A stretch of DNA of 64,000 bases from Marisa cornuarietis (taxonomy: Eukaryota > Mollusca > Gastropoda > Architaenioglossa > Ampullariidae): the NCBI GenBank assembly GCA_004794655.1, contig SMMW01000022.1, forward strand, positions 558,001 through 622,000, read 5' to 3'. Numbering within the stretch: position 1 is the first letter of the stretch; every line of letters starts with the position of its first letter. Under the pieces are notes generated by a model that saw only the letters and a program-made list of their open reading frames with translations, made no database searches and had not been told where the DNA came from. Shown one piece after another: positions 12,985 to 25,300 of the stretch. Position numbers and translations under genes: made by a program.

Positions 12985-13202
12985 TAGTTCCTGGAAGTGT
13001 AACCTCAATTCTGAAGAAGTGTAACCTCAGTCCTGTAACAACAGTCGTGGAGGTGGAACCAAACACGTGAAGTGTAACCTCAGTCCTGGAGGAGTGTAAC
13101 ATTGATCGTGGAGGTGTGATCTAATACTGAAAGTTTAACATCAATCCCAGAAGTGTAGTATCGATCGATGAGCATAACCTCAATCCGGGAATGTAACCTC
13201 GA
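12985..13202. repeat. degenerate minisatellite (GAAGTGTAACCTCAATCCTG-type)
   Basis: At least seven imperfect units of roughly 20-30 bp share GTGTAACCTCA(A/G)TCC(T/G)G with variable spacers. The unit boundaries have decayed, so it is an old array. Stop codons occur in all frames. Confidence 0.7.
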
Positions 13203-15015
13203 GAAAGCTGCGACCAGCGAATATTGGAAGTTGTCTCGGTCAATGACCTAAAAAGAAGGGAGGGAAGGGTGTATGAAGCAGCTCTCCCGTTAGAACGTTA
13301 AAAAATATTTGCACTTATTGCGGGAGCTGAGAGCACTGCAGTTCTACAGGTGTTGAGCCCCGATAGAGGTCATGATCGTGACATCAAGTTTCTTCACTGT
13401 CACGCCAAATTAACATATACTACCAGCTCTCCCATTGGCTGAGGTCTTGACAGTGTAAACGCATCCAAGTACAATGCTGACGTCTGTGTTGCTGATCTTG
13501 ACCTGCACGTGATGTTTGTGGACGTCTATCTTGCGAACGCAAATGGTGAGTCATCTCACCCAGGCTTGGGCAAGTGTTAGTCATATCCACTTTTTCACAG
13601 CGTCAGAAAGTACACAGATGGAAGTAATGATAATAATAATGATAAATATTAATAAGCCTTAGGATTACTGCGCACTTTGGAAAAGTTCTTTAAGGTATCT
13701 CTTATCCATCGGTGCATTTTCCTCTGGGTTCCTCCTCATCCCTACTCGCAAGAACAGTACGTGACTTTGCTGTGTTATTAATCTGTGCAAACAAAGGGGT
13801 GGGTGGTGGTGAAATAGAAAGCTGGTATAGAGAAAAAGAGTTAACATAAGGAAAACTAACGTGAAAACTAAAGGACCTTACAGTGCCTGTGACCTGCCTC
13901 TCTGCCTCTCTCTCTTTCTTTTTATCGCCCCCCCCCATCTACCCTTCTCTCCAATCCGCCTCGTTAAGGTTGCCTGCCCTCCGCGGACTCTTCCTGCTAT
14001 AAAAACACGCGAGAACGGCGTTCGGAGACTAGGCAGCAAAATGGCGGATTTCTCTATAACACGAGTAAAATTTCATTTTAGTTTTATTGGCAAATTTGAA
14101 CCCCACTACCTGGTCCCGTATTTTTTCTTTTATTTGTTTTCTTCCAGCATTTTGGTACAGACGCGGAAATAATAATAAGAATAAAGTTTTCCTGACGAAG
14201 AGAGATCGAGTCGGCCTAGAACGAAGCATCTGTTGAATGGGAGAAGACAGCTTGCAAAGTAAGGAGCTGAAGAAAGGAGGAAAGAAAAAAAAACGAAAAA
14301 AAATGAATGGAGACAAATACTCGAGACTACGCGACAGGCCTCCACAATGGCTGTGCAATGCGAGCAGTCGTGGAGACCAACAAAAAAAAAAAAAAGACTT
14401 TGAAGAACGTGGAGTTCGGATCGATTTTTGTTCGTTTAGTCACTGGCTTTAGTCACTGGGCGGTGCGCCACGCGTTCTTCACCGCCAGAGCGATGTTAAC
14501 CCCTTCGCTGAGTGCGCCCCCTACGTGCGAACGCGTGTACTGTCTCCTGATGGCGCGACTCAGATGTCGCGGTACCAGAGCTGCAGTGTCACACTACAGA
14601 GATAAACCTGATCCAGGGCAGTCTCTCCCTCTCTCTCTCTCCTGGTAGTCTCGCGTCGGCACTCGACAAGAAAACATGGTTTGTAGTTTAAGCCAGTTGC
14701 TCACTACGCTGTCAATATACAGGGGGATGCTGGCCAGTTCGCCGTGTATTAGGTGTCTTGGGATTTAAACCGAGGAGATGTTTGCATGCAAGCTGGTGTG
14801 CAACAGTGGTCTATCGTGTGAATCCCCAGATGTCTGCGGCATGCAGCAACATGTCTAGCAATGGACGTCCTGGCTGCATAGGTGGGAAAAAAGAGGCTCA
14901 TATAACAGGGCTGGTTTTATTAAAGCGGTGTTGGAATACATTTGGATTTTCCGATGTGGATAAGCGGAGGGGTGTAGAATGGCAGTATGGTTTAAAAAAC
15001 ATTTCGGCAAAGGAT
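13203..15015. other. no gene seen; YY1-type site at 14.04 kb
   Basis: Contains CAAAATGGCGGATTT at 14037-14051, a near-ideal YY1 site and possible start context (M-A-D-F-S-I-T-R), but the frame gives no recognisable protein and no nearby consensus donor was seen. Poly-A and CT runs surround it. Confidence 0.5.
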
Positions 15016-15185
15016 GATTGACAGCGAGGGGTTAAATAGAGCAGTCGCGTCCGAACCCAAAGGCAGGCCTGTTCGATACCCGCGAACTCCCCCTACCTTC
15101 ACCCTTGTCGACCCAGTTGTCGGGAACGCGTACTAAGTTCATAGAGAGTTGGGGTAGGTAAAGCAACAAGAGGGAAAGGAGATGG
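15016..15185 (+). mobile_element. diverged tRNA-derived SINE
   Basis: An A-box-like GCGAGGGGTTAAATAGAG and a B-box TGTTCGATACC (15070-15080) lie about 35 bp apart. The order matches the 5.1-kb SINE (GCCGAGTGGTTAGAG ... GGTTCAATACC), and the body shares a loosely similar stretch after the B box. It has no coding capacity and is older and more diverged than the 5.1-kb copy; its ends are uncertain. Confidence 0.5.
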
Positions 15186-17660
15186 AAATCTCCCTCATAA
15201 AAAGAACAAAACAAAAAAATAGTGCCGGTTCTTGTCAGATCACTATGTGTCTGTCTCTTCAGTAGTTTTAGTTTTTTTAATTCTGATTTTTTGATATCCG
15301 ATCGCCGGTTAACTGCATAGACAAACTCTAGTGGCCTGACTATTTTTTGAATTCTCTCTCTCTCTCTCTTTGTGAAAGGATTTTAACCATTTGCTAAGCT
15401 TCTCGTCAGAACTGCAGTCATGTTATCTCTCTAATTCGAGACAGTGGTGTCTCACAATTCGGGGAATGTTGGGTCTGAGGGATAAAGTGAAAGCTTTAGT
15501 TAAATGTCCAGACCCTTAAGGGAGAAAAACTATTTTCTGTCAAAAAATATTGGCGGTGTTTTGTCAACAAAGTTATTTTACATGAACGTGTATCGCACAG
15601 CGCCGGCTGCCTTGATGCATCCTGAAAAAAAGGCACCAGACGTTGGTCTGTTCTCAGCAGCATGACATCAGTAACAGCCTCCTCCCCTTTAGATAATTTC
15701 GATTGCCGCCCGTCAGGACATGTACCTGGAGCCAGCATAAGCTGAGTTCTCACTGGCTGTAGCCAGAGCCCCTCCGTGCCATCGCGATAGTCCAGGGTAA
15801 CAATACAATATGTATGCTTTCATTATTTCATCGTCAAGGCTGTGCCGGCCTTAGACTTAAGCGACGGGTAGGGAGGAACACAGGAAGAGACAGAGAGAGA
15901 GAGAGAGAGAAGTGGGGGGAGAGGGGGATTCGATCACAGTATCATGCGTCTATTTATTTTGCGTTTGAGGGTCAAACCAACGTGAACTATTGTGGCCGCA
16001 TGGGTCTGGTCATCCTGCACCGGTGCCTACATGTCCAGCGCGCTTCAGTTTTCCGCATAAATACAATTATTTCAGGATCGCACCCTGTCCGTATGTTCCT
16101 CGGCTCGCCTGATGCATTCATTAATACATTAATTTATGTATGGTGATAGAACTATGGCGCATGCGAGCGAACGAGAAAGTGTGTGTGTGTGTGTGTGGAC
16201 GCGCGCGTGTGAGATTGTGTCTGAACGTGCACGCGCGTGGTAGTACAGAAAAAAGGACTTTTTCTGTGTGTGTGTGTGTGGGGGGGGATATATATATATG
16301 TAGTAGTTCAAATAGTGTCGACTGCAAGTATGCGATTGGCGAAAAAGGTAGACCATCGTTAATACATGCTCCTCATGCAATATTAATGTACAGATAAATT
16401 TTTACCTTAATATCTCGACAAAACCGCAAACCAAAAATAAAGTAGGGCGGCAAAGTTCTGTCAGTTTTACCGTTCATTGTCTAGTTTGAGTCCACTTAAT
16501 AATAGTAGTCACATCTCACCCCGATAAGTCACTGCAGTTTAATGTTTAGTTCGTTTGATAAGTCACTGTAGTTATAAATTAGCGAAAACTTGTCTCTCGT
16601 TTTTACTTTATTTGACTGGACCAAAGGGACGACACACGCTACCCGCCTGCTATCCGTGGTGTGTGTGTGTGTCCGATTGCTTTGTGAAAGTGTTTTCTTG
16701 TTCAGGTATTCTAATCTTACCACAAAGCTCCTGTTGTATATGTACAGTATATATAGAAACCAAAACTGTTCGTAACACGAAGTGGGTGGGTGGGTGGGGG
16801 GTGTTTTTCCTTATTGGGGTGGGTTGATGCATGGTTGACATTTTACGATGACGTAAGGGGGTAGCAGCACGAAAAAACATTTTGCACAAAAGTCAAACGT
16901 TGTAAAAATGTTTAAGATAACGTGTTTTCGAAGTCGACAGCGTAAGATTATTTATTTCATCCATTTATTCATTCAGTTACAGTTTCGCGTTGAAGGGAAG
17001 ATTATCAAGGTTATCAAGTGCATTTGTGTTTATCATATTACGGTGCGGGTGGATGAGGGTGAAAATGCGGATATTACACGAACATGGACTGTCTTCGCGA
17101 GTGCCACCTGTTGACATTCTAACGAATCCGCTCATGCAGGTCCTCACAGGAACTGCTCGCTTCTCTTCATTCAGAGACCTCACGTGTGAACGGGTTGTCT
17201 CCCGACCTAGTCCCTCATCGGAATCACTCGGTGGCTGTGACCTCATCACCTTCACCCCTAACATGGCAAATGAAAACAATGGCTAAAGTGGCACTTGAGG
17301 GTGACTGACGATGGTATAAAGAGCAGAATCCTCATCAGGGCAACCGTCAGTGAACCGATGTAGACAGCTGTTGAGCGACGATGGACCTCTTCAACTTTGT
17401 CTTGTCCTTCCGAGAGTAGATGCGCGAACTCTCGTCTTAGTTCATCTGATGCGCCGGGGCATGGTTTAATTTCTTCGCGAGTGTACAAATGTGGGCAAAT
17501 CTTTGACCAAGTCTGGCAAAGTATTTACATCATAGTTTGCTCAAGTTTACTAAACTTGGTCAGCGCACGTCCAGCTTAGTCCTGTTTTAAAAAAAAGGGT
17601 TTACACACTCTAATTGTCGACACCGAAAGACTATACGTAACGGCCACAAAGGGTTTTGTT

Positions 17661-17667
17661 TTCTTTT

Positions 17668-17707
<40 letters not shown>

Positions 17708-17708
17708 T
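17661..17708. repeat. (TTTC)n microsatellite
   Basis: About 12 TTTC units, coding an apparent ERKK repeat on the minus strand. Confidence 0.95.
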
Positions 17709-18852
17709 GTGAAAGACAAGTAGCGAAACTTGTTTTGGAATATAATTATATGCTACGTTACGTGCACAACTAGAATATTTACTGGCGTTTTTAACGGTAA
17801 ACGTTTCAGGAGTTTTGAACATATCGTTATGTCTGTCAACAGCACTGAGCATGTCAACACATCCTTTCGGCCACTCAATCACTCAAATAATCGCTTTTAA
17901 TCTGTAATTAGTTTGCTTGCTTACACAGATGTACATAAACTATCAGTCTAACAGCCCTTAAAAAGGCTTTGATTATAAGTTTTCTTCTTCCCACCTGTTT
18001 GCCATCGTATGTAGGGTTTTCACATTTTCCTTCTTTACATACAAGCATAACCATTTGCTGAGAGATAAACTCCATGCTGAATGAAGCAAGCTATTGTCTT
18101 TAGTCGCCTGGATTAAACTCATAATAACTGCTTGATGTAAATACATCGCATGAGTTGGTTCCACAGGAAGTATACCACACGAATGGTTTCCAGACGAATG
18201 CAGAAGGGGAGGGAGAACGGTGGGGGTTACGATAATAGAAAGACAAGATGAAATAACTGGACTGCATCCAAAGAAGGACAAAATCGCTCCTACTCCTCAT
18301 TCAAAAAAAGAAAAGAAAAAAACCCAAAAAAGTTTAAACGTTTGGTTGTAGGATGTTTCCTTTTGGCTCAAGAGGAAGCTTTTAGGTAGCAGCGCACCTG
18401 CTTGCATAATTCTGGTGCTAGCGTGGGTTGTGGACGGCGGAGGGGTTGGACAATTACGGAGGATGTGCCTTTTGTGTGTCAGGTGGACAGCGGTCCTCCC
18501 GTAGGGTCGTAGTGGACACACACTACTGGGGGATGCTGCAACTAGTGGGGTTGAGAAACCTCCCTCGCTGCTTTGGCAAGAGAAGCGGGCGAGTCGCGCA
18601 TTGGCAAGACGGTGCTGGCTGCGCGGCACAGCCATGGCAAGAAGCGAACGCCGCTGTGTGCCCGTGCTGTCTCGGGGCGAGAGAGAGAAAGGGGGGGGGG
18701 GTTTGTACTGAGTTGCTGGCAAGACAGAACTGCCTCGTAGCTTAAGCACGTCGAGACGGGAGAAGAAAAGGGGAGTGGAGGTGATGGGGTTGGGGGGAGG
18801 GGGAGGGGGGAAGGATTAGAGGGTAGACTGTAGAGAGACGTAGAGGGGTGGG

Positions 18853-18870
18853 AGATCCATCGATGGATCT
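18853..18870. repeat. perfect 18-bp palindrome
   Basis: AGATCCATCGATGGATCT equals its own reverse complement. It sits in a purine-rich stretch with no exon nearby. Confidence 0.9.
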
Positions 18871-21800
18871 TTCCAGACACGAGTGGCTTGCAAGTGGGGG
18901 CCGTGACGTAGGCCTGTGACGTGGAAGGGACACGGGACAAACGTCACAGCCGCAGGGTCCAAGGAGGATGTAAGTGGGACTGCGCGTGTGCAGCACAAAG
19001 GTCGACCAGAGCGACGACGACGACGCTGGCAAGGACCGATTACTCTCTCGCCTGGCGTTCCAGCCGGGCGGTGGCGCTGCTGCTGCTCCTGCTGTCCATC
19101 GCTACGTGTGCGGGGTGGTGGGTGACTGTGTGTGAGGGGGTGGGGAGGGTTGCGATATGGCCGCTTGTCGATTGCATCGGCGCGGGAGGACGAGGAGGGG
19201 GAGGAAGTTGCAGGGATGTAGGTTAAAGGATATGACAAGGCTGTGAGGCGACGGTCATGTCAGCTGTGAGGATGTGAGGTGACGGAATGTCAGCTGTGGA
19301 CGCAGTGGCTGCGGCCTTGTGTGTGTGTGTGTGGTCTGCTATTTTAGGGAATCGATTGTGTCTGGAACGTCTGTGGATCGCAGTTTTTGCGCGCGCGCGC
19401 GCGCGTGTGTGTGGATGAGAGGGAGAGAGAGAGAAGAACAAGATCAGAGTCAAATTTATGTCTACGTTGGAAGTACTCCTTCGTTACCCCATCGTTCCAA
19501 GATTTCCAGGAAAAAATACGAAGGTTTGGTTAGTTAGAGAAAAGCGTAGCTCTGTTCAGTGAAGACCCTTCCGTAAGCCACTGGCTGGCCGGCCATGTGC
19601 TAGTGGGGCGCCCGACATGCAGAATTATTTTTAAAATCATAACCCAGCGGTAATATCGCGAAGAGGCTGGACTGTGCGGAGGGAGATCGATACTTGCAAG
19701 CGCCGGGTTGTCTGGGTCAAGCAGACTCCATTGTCGGCCTCCATGCATGAGGCGCATGGCCGACTCGCGCGGGGAAAACCCAACTAAGGGTGGCACTTGG
19801 TGCACGGACGGCTTCCGAAAGAACTGGGTCATGTCGGTTTTCGCCCAACAAAAAGTGAAAAATCCTCTACGACCCCCATTTCGTGTGTGTGAGAGAGAGA
19901 GTGAATGAGAGAGATGGGTAAGAGAGAGGATGGATGTCTAGGAGTGGTTTGAAGAAAAATCTGTTATTTGAACCGAGCTTCTCTCTTCCGGTTGTACTGA
20001 CCTCGCTTCAAATTTCGCCACTTACATCTGGTTTTAGCAGAGAACGCTGATAAGATTTGCAAGCAAACGCAGCCAACGTCTTGGAAATTCTTCAGCACCG
20101 GAACGCTTTACAGTTTAAAAAAAAATAACCAAAGCAGCCGGAACGGAGAGATATTTCTTCCTGTATTTCCAACACGTGCAACAGATGTTAGTGCTTTTGT
20201 TTCGAGAACAGGCGGCATACCGAGACAAGTGAAGCCTCAGAATGTAGATCAGCTGTGAATATTTTGCCCGCTTTATACCGCGAAACAACAGAGACAGGGT
20301 AAAGATAGCTTATATAAGGATATATTTATTTAAGTGAAAGAAATATATTAGTAAAAAATTATGGGAGGCAAATTTCCACGCACTACAGCCTCTGTAATAT
20401 TTTGAAGGATACAAATCGCCTCTGAACCAAGTCTACGCAATGACCCTGACCTGCATTGCCGAGCATGGCTGCGAGAGAGGATGCGCAGTGGTCTCCCTGG
20501 TGTCTTTGAGGCCGTGCTATAGACGTCTGAGGGGGATCGAGATTCGAGAGTGCCGCCTGCGTTGCCAGGCAAAGGTGTTACTAAATCGACTAAGTTCCGC
20601 GCGCCATCGACACTGATTGCCATCTTGTGAAATAGGTTTCAGCTTGTGAGTGACAGCAGTCCAGTCAGGTCGGTCGTAAGGGAAGCGTAGGAGTAGACGG
20701 GTGAGTAGGTGGGGGGACACGCCTGGGCGCTCCTTTTTGTGCTTGCACGTTTTGAAAAAAAACCCAACCTTGAATTGTGCTTCTGTGTGATTGGCTTCTC
20801 AGCAAACTCTAGCACCTATCCTGGAGAAGCCAGGTTTGGGAGCACTAAATTAGTTTCAAACAATTGGAGTAAGGGGGTTCGTATAAAGGTGGCTATTTTT
20901 TCAAATCTAAGCTACTACCTCTTCACGACTCCTGCCCTACCTCTCCTCCCCACGCATTCTCACCCTTCCCTTTCCTTCGTTCCGTCCTTGATGAGGACAA
21001 TGACGCAAACATGGCCATGCAGGGAGGGTTTAACTAAATACCCTGGTGTCCTCCTCTCTCTACATGGACATGCTAACTTTGTGGCACAGCTGCAGCCAAT
21101 CCGAGTGCTGGAACCAGACGGCGTGTCCGTCGGCGTTCGTCACGTCACGTCACGATTAAGACCAACGTTATTAGTCCCAGTGGGCAATTTAAACATGGGA
21201 AGCGTGCTCAGTTACAGTTTTTTTGGGAAATAGTGTTTTGCTCTGAGTGGACCCTATTCTTTTCTTTTTTTCTTTCTTTTTTTTTGGGGGGGTGGGATTT
21301 TGGGGGAAAGGGGTGCAGAGGTGTCGGATTGCACATAAGTCCCTACCTTCCTTCACATTCGCGTGTTGATATGCCCGTAGTTTCGCATCTTAAGGTTATG
21401 GGCACATTTATGGATGGAAAGGACACGCGAACCCTCAGGCAGCGCGGGTCTGTAGGCTTGGCGTGTTTATTATGGCTTATGGTGTAATCCTTCGCACCTT
21501 CGTGTTTTGCGCAGCGGAGGGAAGGGTGTCTCCCATTTATTTTCCTTCTCGATGACGCTTGTTCTGTGGTGCCTGTGTTGCAAAGCCCCTCCCCACCTTC
21601 AGGTAACCCCCGACATTAACCCACGGTCAAATTTAGTATTTTGCAAGTTCCAGCGTCTCGCCTGGAAGCCGAGGAGCGAACCACTCCGCTGTCAGCCAGG
21701 GGGTGAGAGATACAAAGGTAGGGGGGGATGGATGGCATGAAAAGACAATCATGCCTGACTTTTACTCTGCCCTTAGCCCCTACCCGTCCCTTGTCTGCGC

Positions 21801-22119
21801 AATCCATCGAGTGAGCGTGGTTCAGCATTTTATTCGTATTTGCTGTTGACCATTTCCGGCGCTAGTTCATTTTCACTAACCCTACTTTTCTGGCTGATCT
21901 TTGGTTCACGTTGCTGTGTTGCTTTATGGCCTCAGTAATGCCACACAGAATGTACTTTAACAAAAAGGTAATTGTTGCGACAGACAGGAACCAGGTGTCG
22001 TACATCAGAAAAGAAACACATAGAGACCTTACGATATTGCCTTTTATTCTCTTTTTTTTTTTAAAACAAAAATTCAGTAATGGTATTAACTTAAGGTACA
22101 CATGGGGCGAACATTGCGA

Positions 22120-22340
22120 AAGTGCTCGTGGGTAAGACAAGCGAAATCCGCGCGGACTTCCCCTGCCGCGCGGCGGAAATTGCACGCAGTAAAAAACCCG
22201 ACAGGCGACTCACTTAGGTACCGGCGGAGCTGCGCGCAGCCGGAAGTCAGATGTCATGGCGGCTCGCTAAATGGCCTTCTAAGTATGACGCATGCGCGAG
22301 CTGTGCTGAGTGTGCGCGATGACGTCGTTGTCTTCCACTC
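22120..22340. promoter_or_regulatory. CpG-rich promoter-like cluster (ETS, YY1, NRF1, CRE motifs)
   Basis: A CpG-dense stretch (GCGCGG, CCGCGCGGCGG, GCTGCGCGCAGC) that carries, in 90 bp, GCCGGAAGTC at 22239 (ETS), CATGGCGGC at 22255 (YY1-type), CGCATGCGCG at 22289-22298 (NRF1 palindrome) and TGACGTCG at 22320 (CRE-like). This set is typical of TATA-less housekeeping promoters in animals. No coding exon could be tied to it on either strand; the ATG inside the YY1 site gives only four codons. It could drive a non-coding or 5'-UTR exon, possibly of lin-28 about 18 kb downstream. Confidence 0.35.
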
Positions 22341-25300
22341 CTTCCTTCTCTCGCTCCACCCCCCCCCCCAGTCTCACCAAGTGTTTTTGATATCTGTTGC
22401 AACCGTAGCTTTTTTTTTTCAAATGTCCGATGTTACACAAGACAATTTTTTCATGCTAATTAAAATTTTTTTCTTTAAATGTTAATAAATACTTAAATGT
22501 AAGTCATTGACGATTGCGGTCGTGTTTGCTGCGGGTTAGGTAGAGAGCGCACAGCCTACTGAGGACAGCGAACTGTAAAGTGGTTCACCTTGACTAAAGA
22601 AGATGCAACCTTCTCTTCGTCTTTGAACAATCCGGTTTCCATCTGTTTGGGTGGGCAGGTGGTCAGGTGCAGTTCTGGGTGAATATCTTACCTTTCTCCG
22701 TAATCTTTCTAAAACTCAACTACAGCAGCGGTCATTTGGGAACTACTTCGCCTGCGCGCGTTGCATAGAAATAGAAAAAAGTATGAAAAAAATAAAGCAA
22801 ACAAACAAATCTAGTTGATGACGTGAAAGACCCTGTACTGATGGATATCCTCACCCACGCACACACACACACACACAGAGAAAAATATGATAGGCTTAAT
22901 CGTTGTGACTGATTTAGTCTTAAAAACTAATTAATTAATTATCATTCTTGAGTGTTCCCTAAAAAAAATCCTACAGGTACTTTGCACTAAGTATCATCAC
23001 AAATGCTCGACTTCTCAGGAAATTAAGTAAAGAGATTTTTTTCTGATCGTGAGTGGGATGAATTTTATGTTAGCTTTGCTCACTTTTTTGCGTTAACCAG
23101 TTCTCGGAAATATTCGGTGTAATGTTGCCGTCTCGCAGTCTAGTGCATAATCCGTGTACCCTGTAAAACACATGTTGTGCACTTATCTACTAACATACCA
23201 CTTCCATATAAATGTGACAGATATTCTACTTCAAGTGAAGTGTATTGTGGATTCCACATTGCCCTAAGTTATCACTTATTATTTATTGTGGATTCCACAT
23301 TGTTTGATCGGAGACTCTCTGCTTTCGTGCAACACCCATAAGTATACGTCCTTGCCGATGTGGATTTTAAAGCTTTGCGTTGATATTTTGTTTTGTTTTT
23401 AATGAGGGTCGGGAATTTCATTTCGACATTTCTCTCGTTGAACGTCGTCGTCAAGGTATCAGCTGCGCGCCAACGAGAGTTGTCTTTCCTTTGGACGAGG
23501 CGCCATAATGACGATGTATTTTCGGTTGGGACTGGGTTGCCTTTGTGTGGTTTGTTATCAACGTCATGCGAGCGCTTCCGGCGTCTTTTTGGTCACAAGT
23601 TGTAGTTTAGTTCCCTGCGCCGCGTTCTTGCAATCGATTTTTTTCTCTTTTTCTCGTTTCTGTCATTTATGGACTGCGTGCAAAAGACAATCGCGTTTGA
23701 GTATGAAAGTGACGTTAGTTCATTAATTAGTAGAGAAACAAAAGGAGAGAATGATTCTGTGAAATAATGTTACCGTAGCAAGCTTTGGATTGCATAACTA
23801 ATTTTTTTTTTTTTGCTGTCTTTCACATTATGATCAAATAATGTAGCGGTTTATAGCATAAAGAGTGGATGAGATGGGGTCATAAAGGCTTTTTTTTTTT
23901 TTTTGCAAATCGGTGGACACGATGAGATTGTCGTATGTCTACAGGTATCATATACATTTTTTTATTCGTTTGTCAGTGTCACAATTTAGAATGTAAATCA
24001 CTGGTGAGTTTTGAAAATGTGTATTTGCTGGTAATAGGTGACATTGTTGTAGAGACTTGACGATAAAGACTAAAAACTCTGTTTCTTTAGGACTCAATGC
24101 CGGTTTTGTGTGATGTTTTCCCCCCAAAGAGTTAAAAATCCTTACAGTGCTTAAGTGTAGAAACTACCACGAGTATAACAAAGGGAAGCTAATTACGAGC
24201 TAACTACATGTGGTTGTAAAAGAAGTATACATGTCAAAGAAAAATAGAAAAGTACGGCAAATAAAAATGGATAAGTTGCATTATTAAGGCGTAGAAGCAT
24301 AGAGTGTGCCATACACATAGAAGGCAACGAAAGAAAACTGACAATAATAATAATTCCCAGGGTCTAGCTAGAAGCTGCTCATCTCGCACAGCACACACAC
24401 ACACACACCACAAGAAAGAGAGAGAGAGAAAGAGTGTCATTGTGTGTTTGTGTGTCAAGTGCAAACAGTACACAACATGCTAATAATAAATTTATAAATT
24501 TTACAAATAAGGAACAGAATTTATCGATGAGTTTATTGTTGCTGAAAATAGTGTACTAGCCATTTCATAGATCCCCAATGACTAGCTAGAGATTATGGCG
24601 TACTCTTGATTGTGTGGGTTGATGCTTTGTTTACATTCTTAACAATGTATGGTGGCTTGCATGATGTCTTCTGTATGGTTGTGTTTATTATGTTTTGGAT
24701 GCTTTATTTTTTTATAAAAATTTTAATATAGCATTGTAAAGCGCATTTAGCATGTTAACCGAAATGGTGCTCTTTAAATGACCTTATTATTATACTATAT
24801 GATATTGTCCTTTGAGGTCAGTGGGTATGTCGAGTTTGCTGTTGTGTGACCTCCAAAGACTAGTGCAATGCTTTGCTGCTGATTATTTATAGCCCACGAG
24901 GGCTATATACTGGTGTCGAGGGGTAGTTGTGGCCTCTGTGACAAGCTCCCCTTCCACTCGAATGCCCAGCTTTACCCGCTGCCAGTCGTTCGGCCAGGGC
25001 TGGTAATGGCGCACTTATTGCTGGAGGTCCGAGATTTATTACCAGATACGTGTGTGGTCCGACGTCTGCTGTTTTCTGCCCAATGATAGTTCAACTAGTC
25101 GTTTTCAATTAAGCTAACGTACTGCTTGACTGAAACAAAGCCTCTCCCCCCACCCAACTCAACCCCCCCAAAAAAAACCCTTTGCTCTCGTTTGCTACAT
25201 TCCTTATCTCGCCTTTTTCTGCTCTCAATACCGGTATTAATCTCATTTGAGCAAAGGGCCATCCCATTGTCCTTGTCAGCCTGCCTCTTCTTCCCCTACA

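Larger units (their letters stand above)
15186..22119. other. no gene seen; simple repeats
   Basis: Includes AG (15.89 kb), GT (16.18 and 16.26 kb), TTTC (17.66 kb) and CG/GT (19.39 kb) runs. GC-rich stretches at 18.4-19.2 kb create long frames on both strands (for example 150 codons at 18297-18749, minus) with low-complexity Ser/Pro/Thr/Arg content. No protein family was recognised. Confidence 0.6.
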
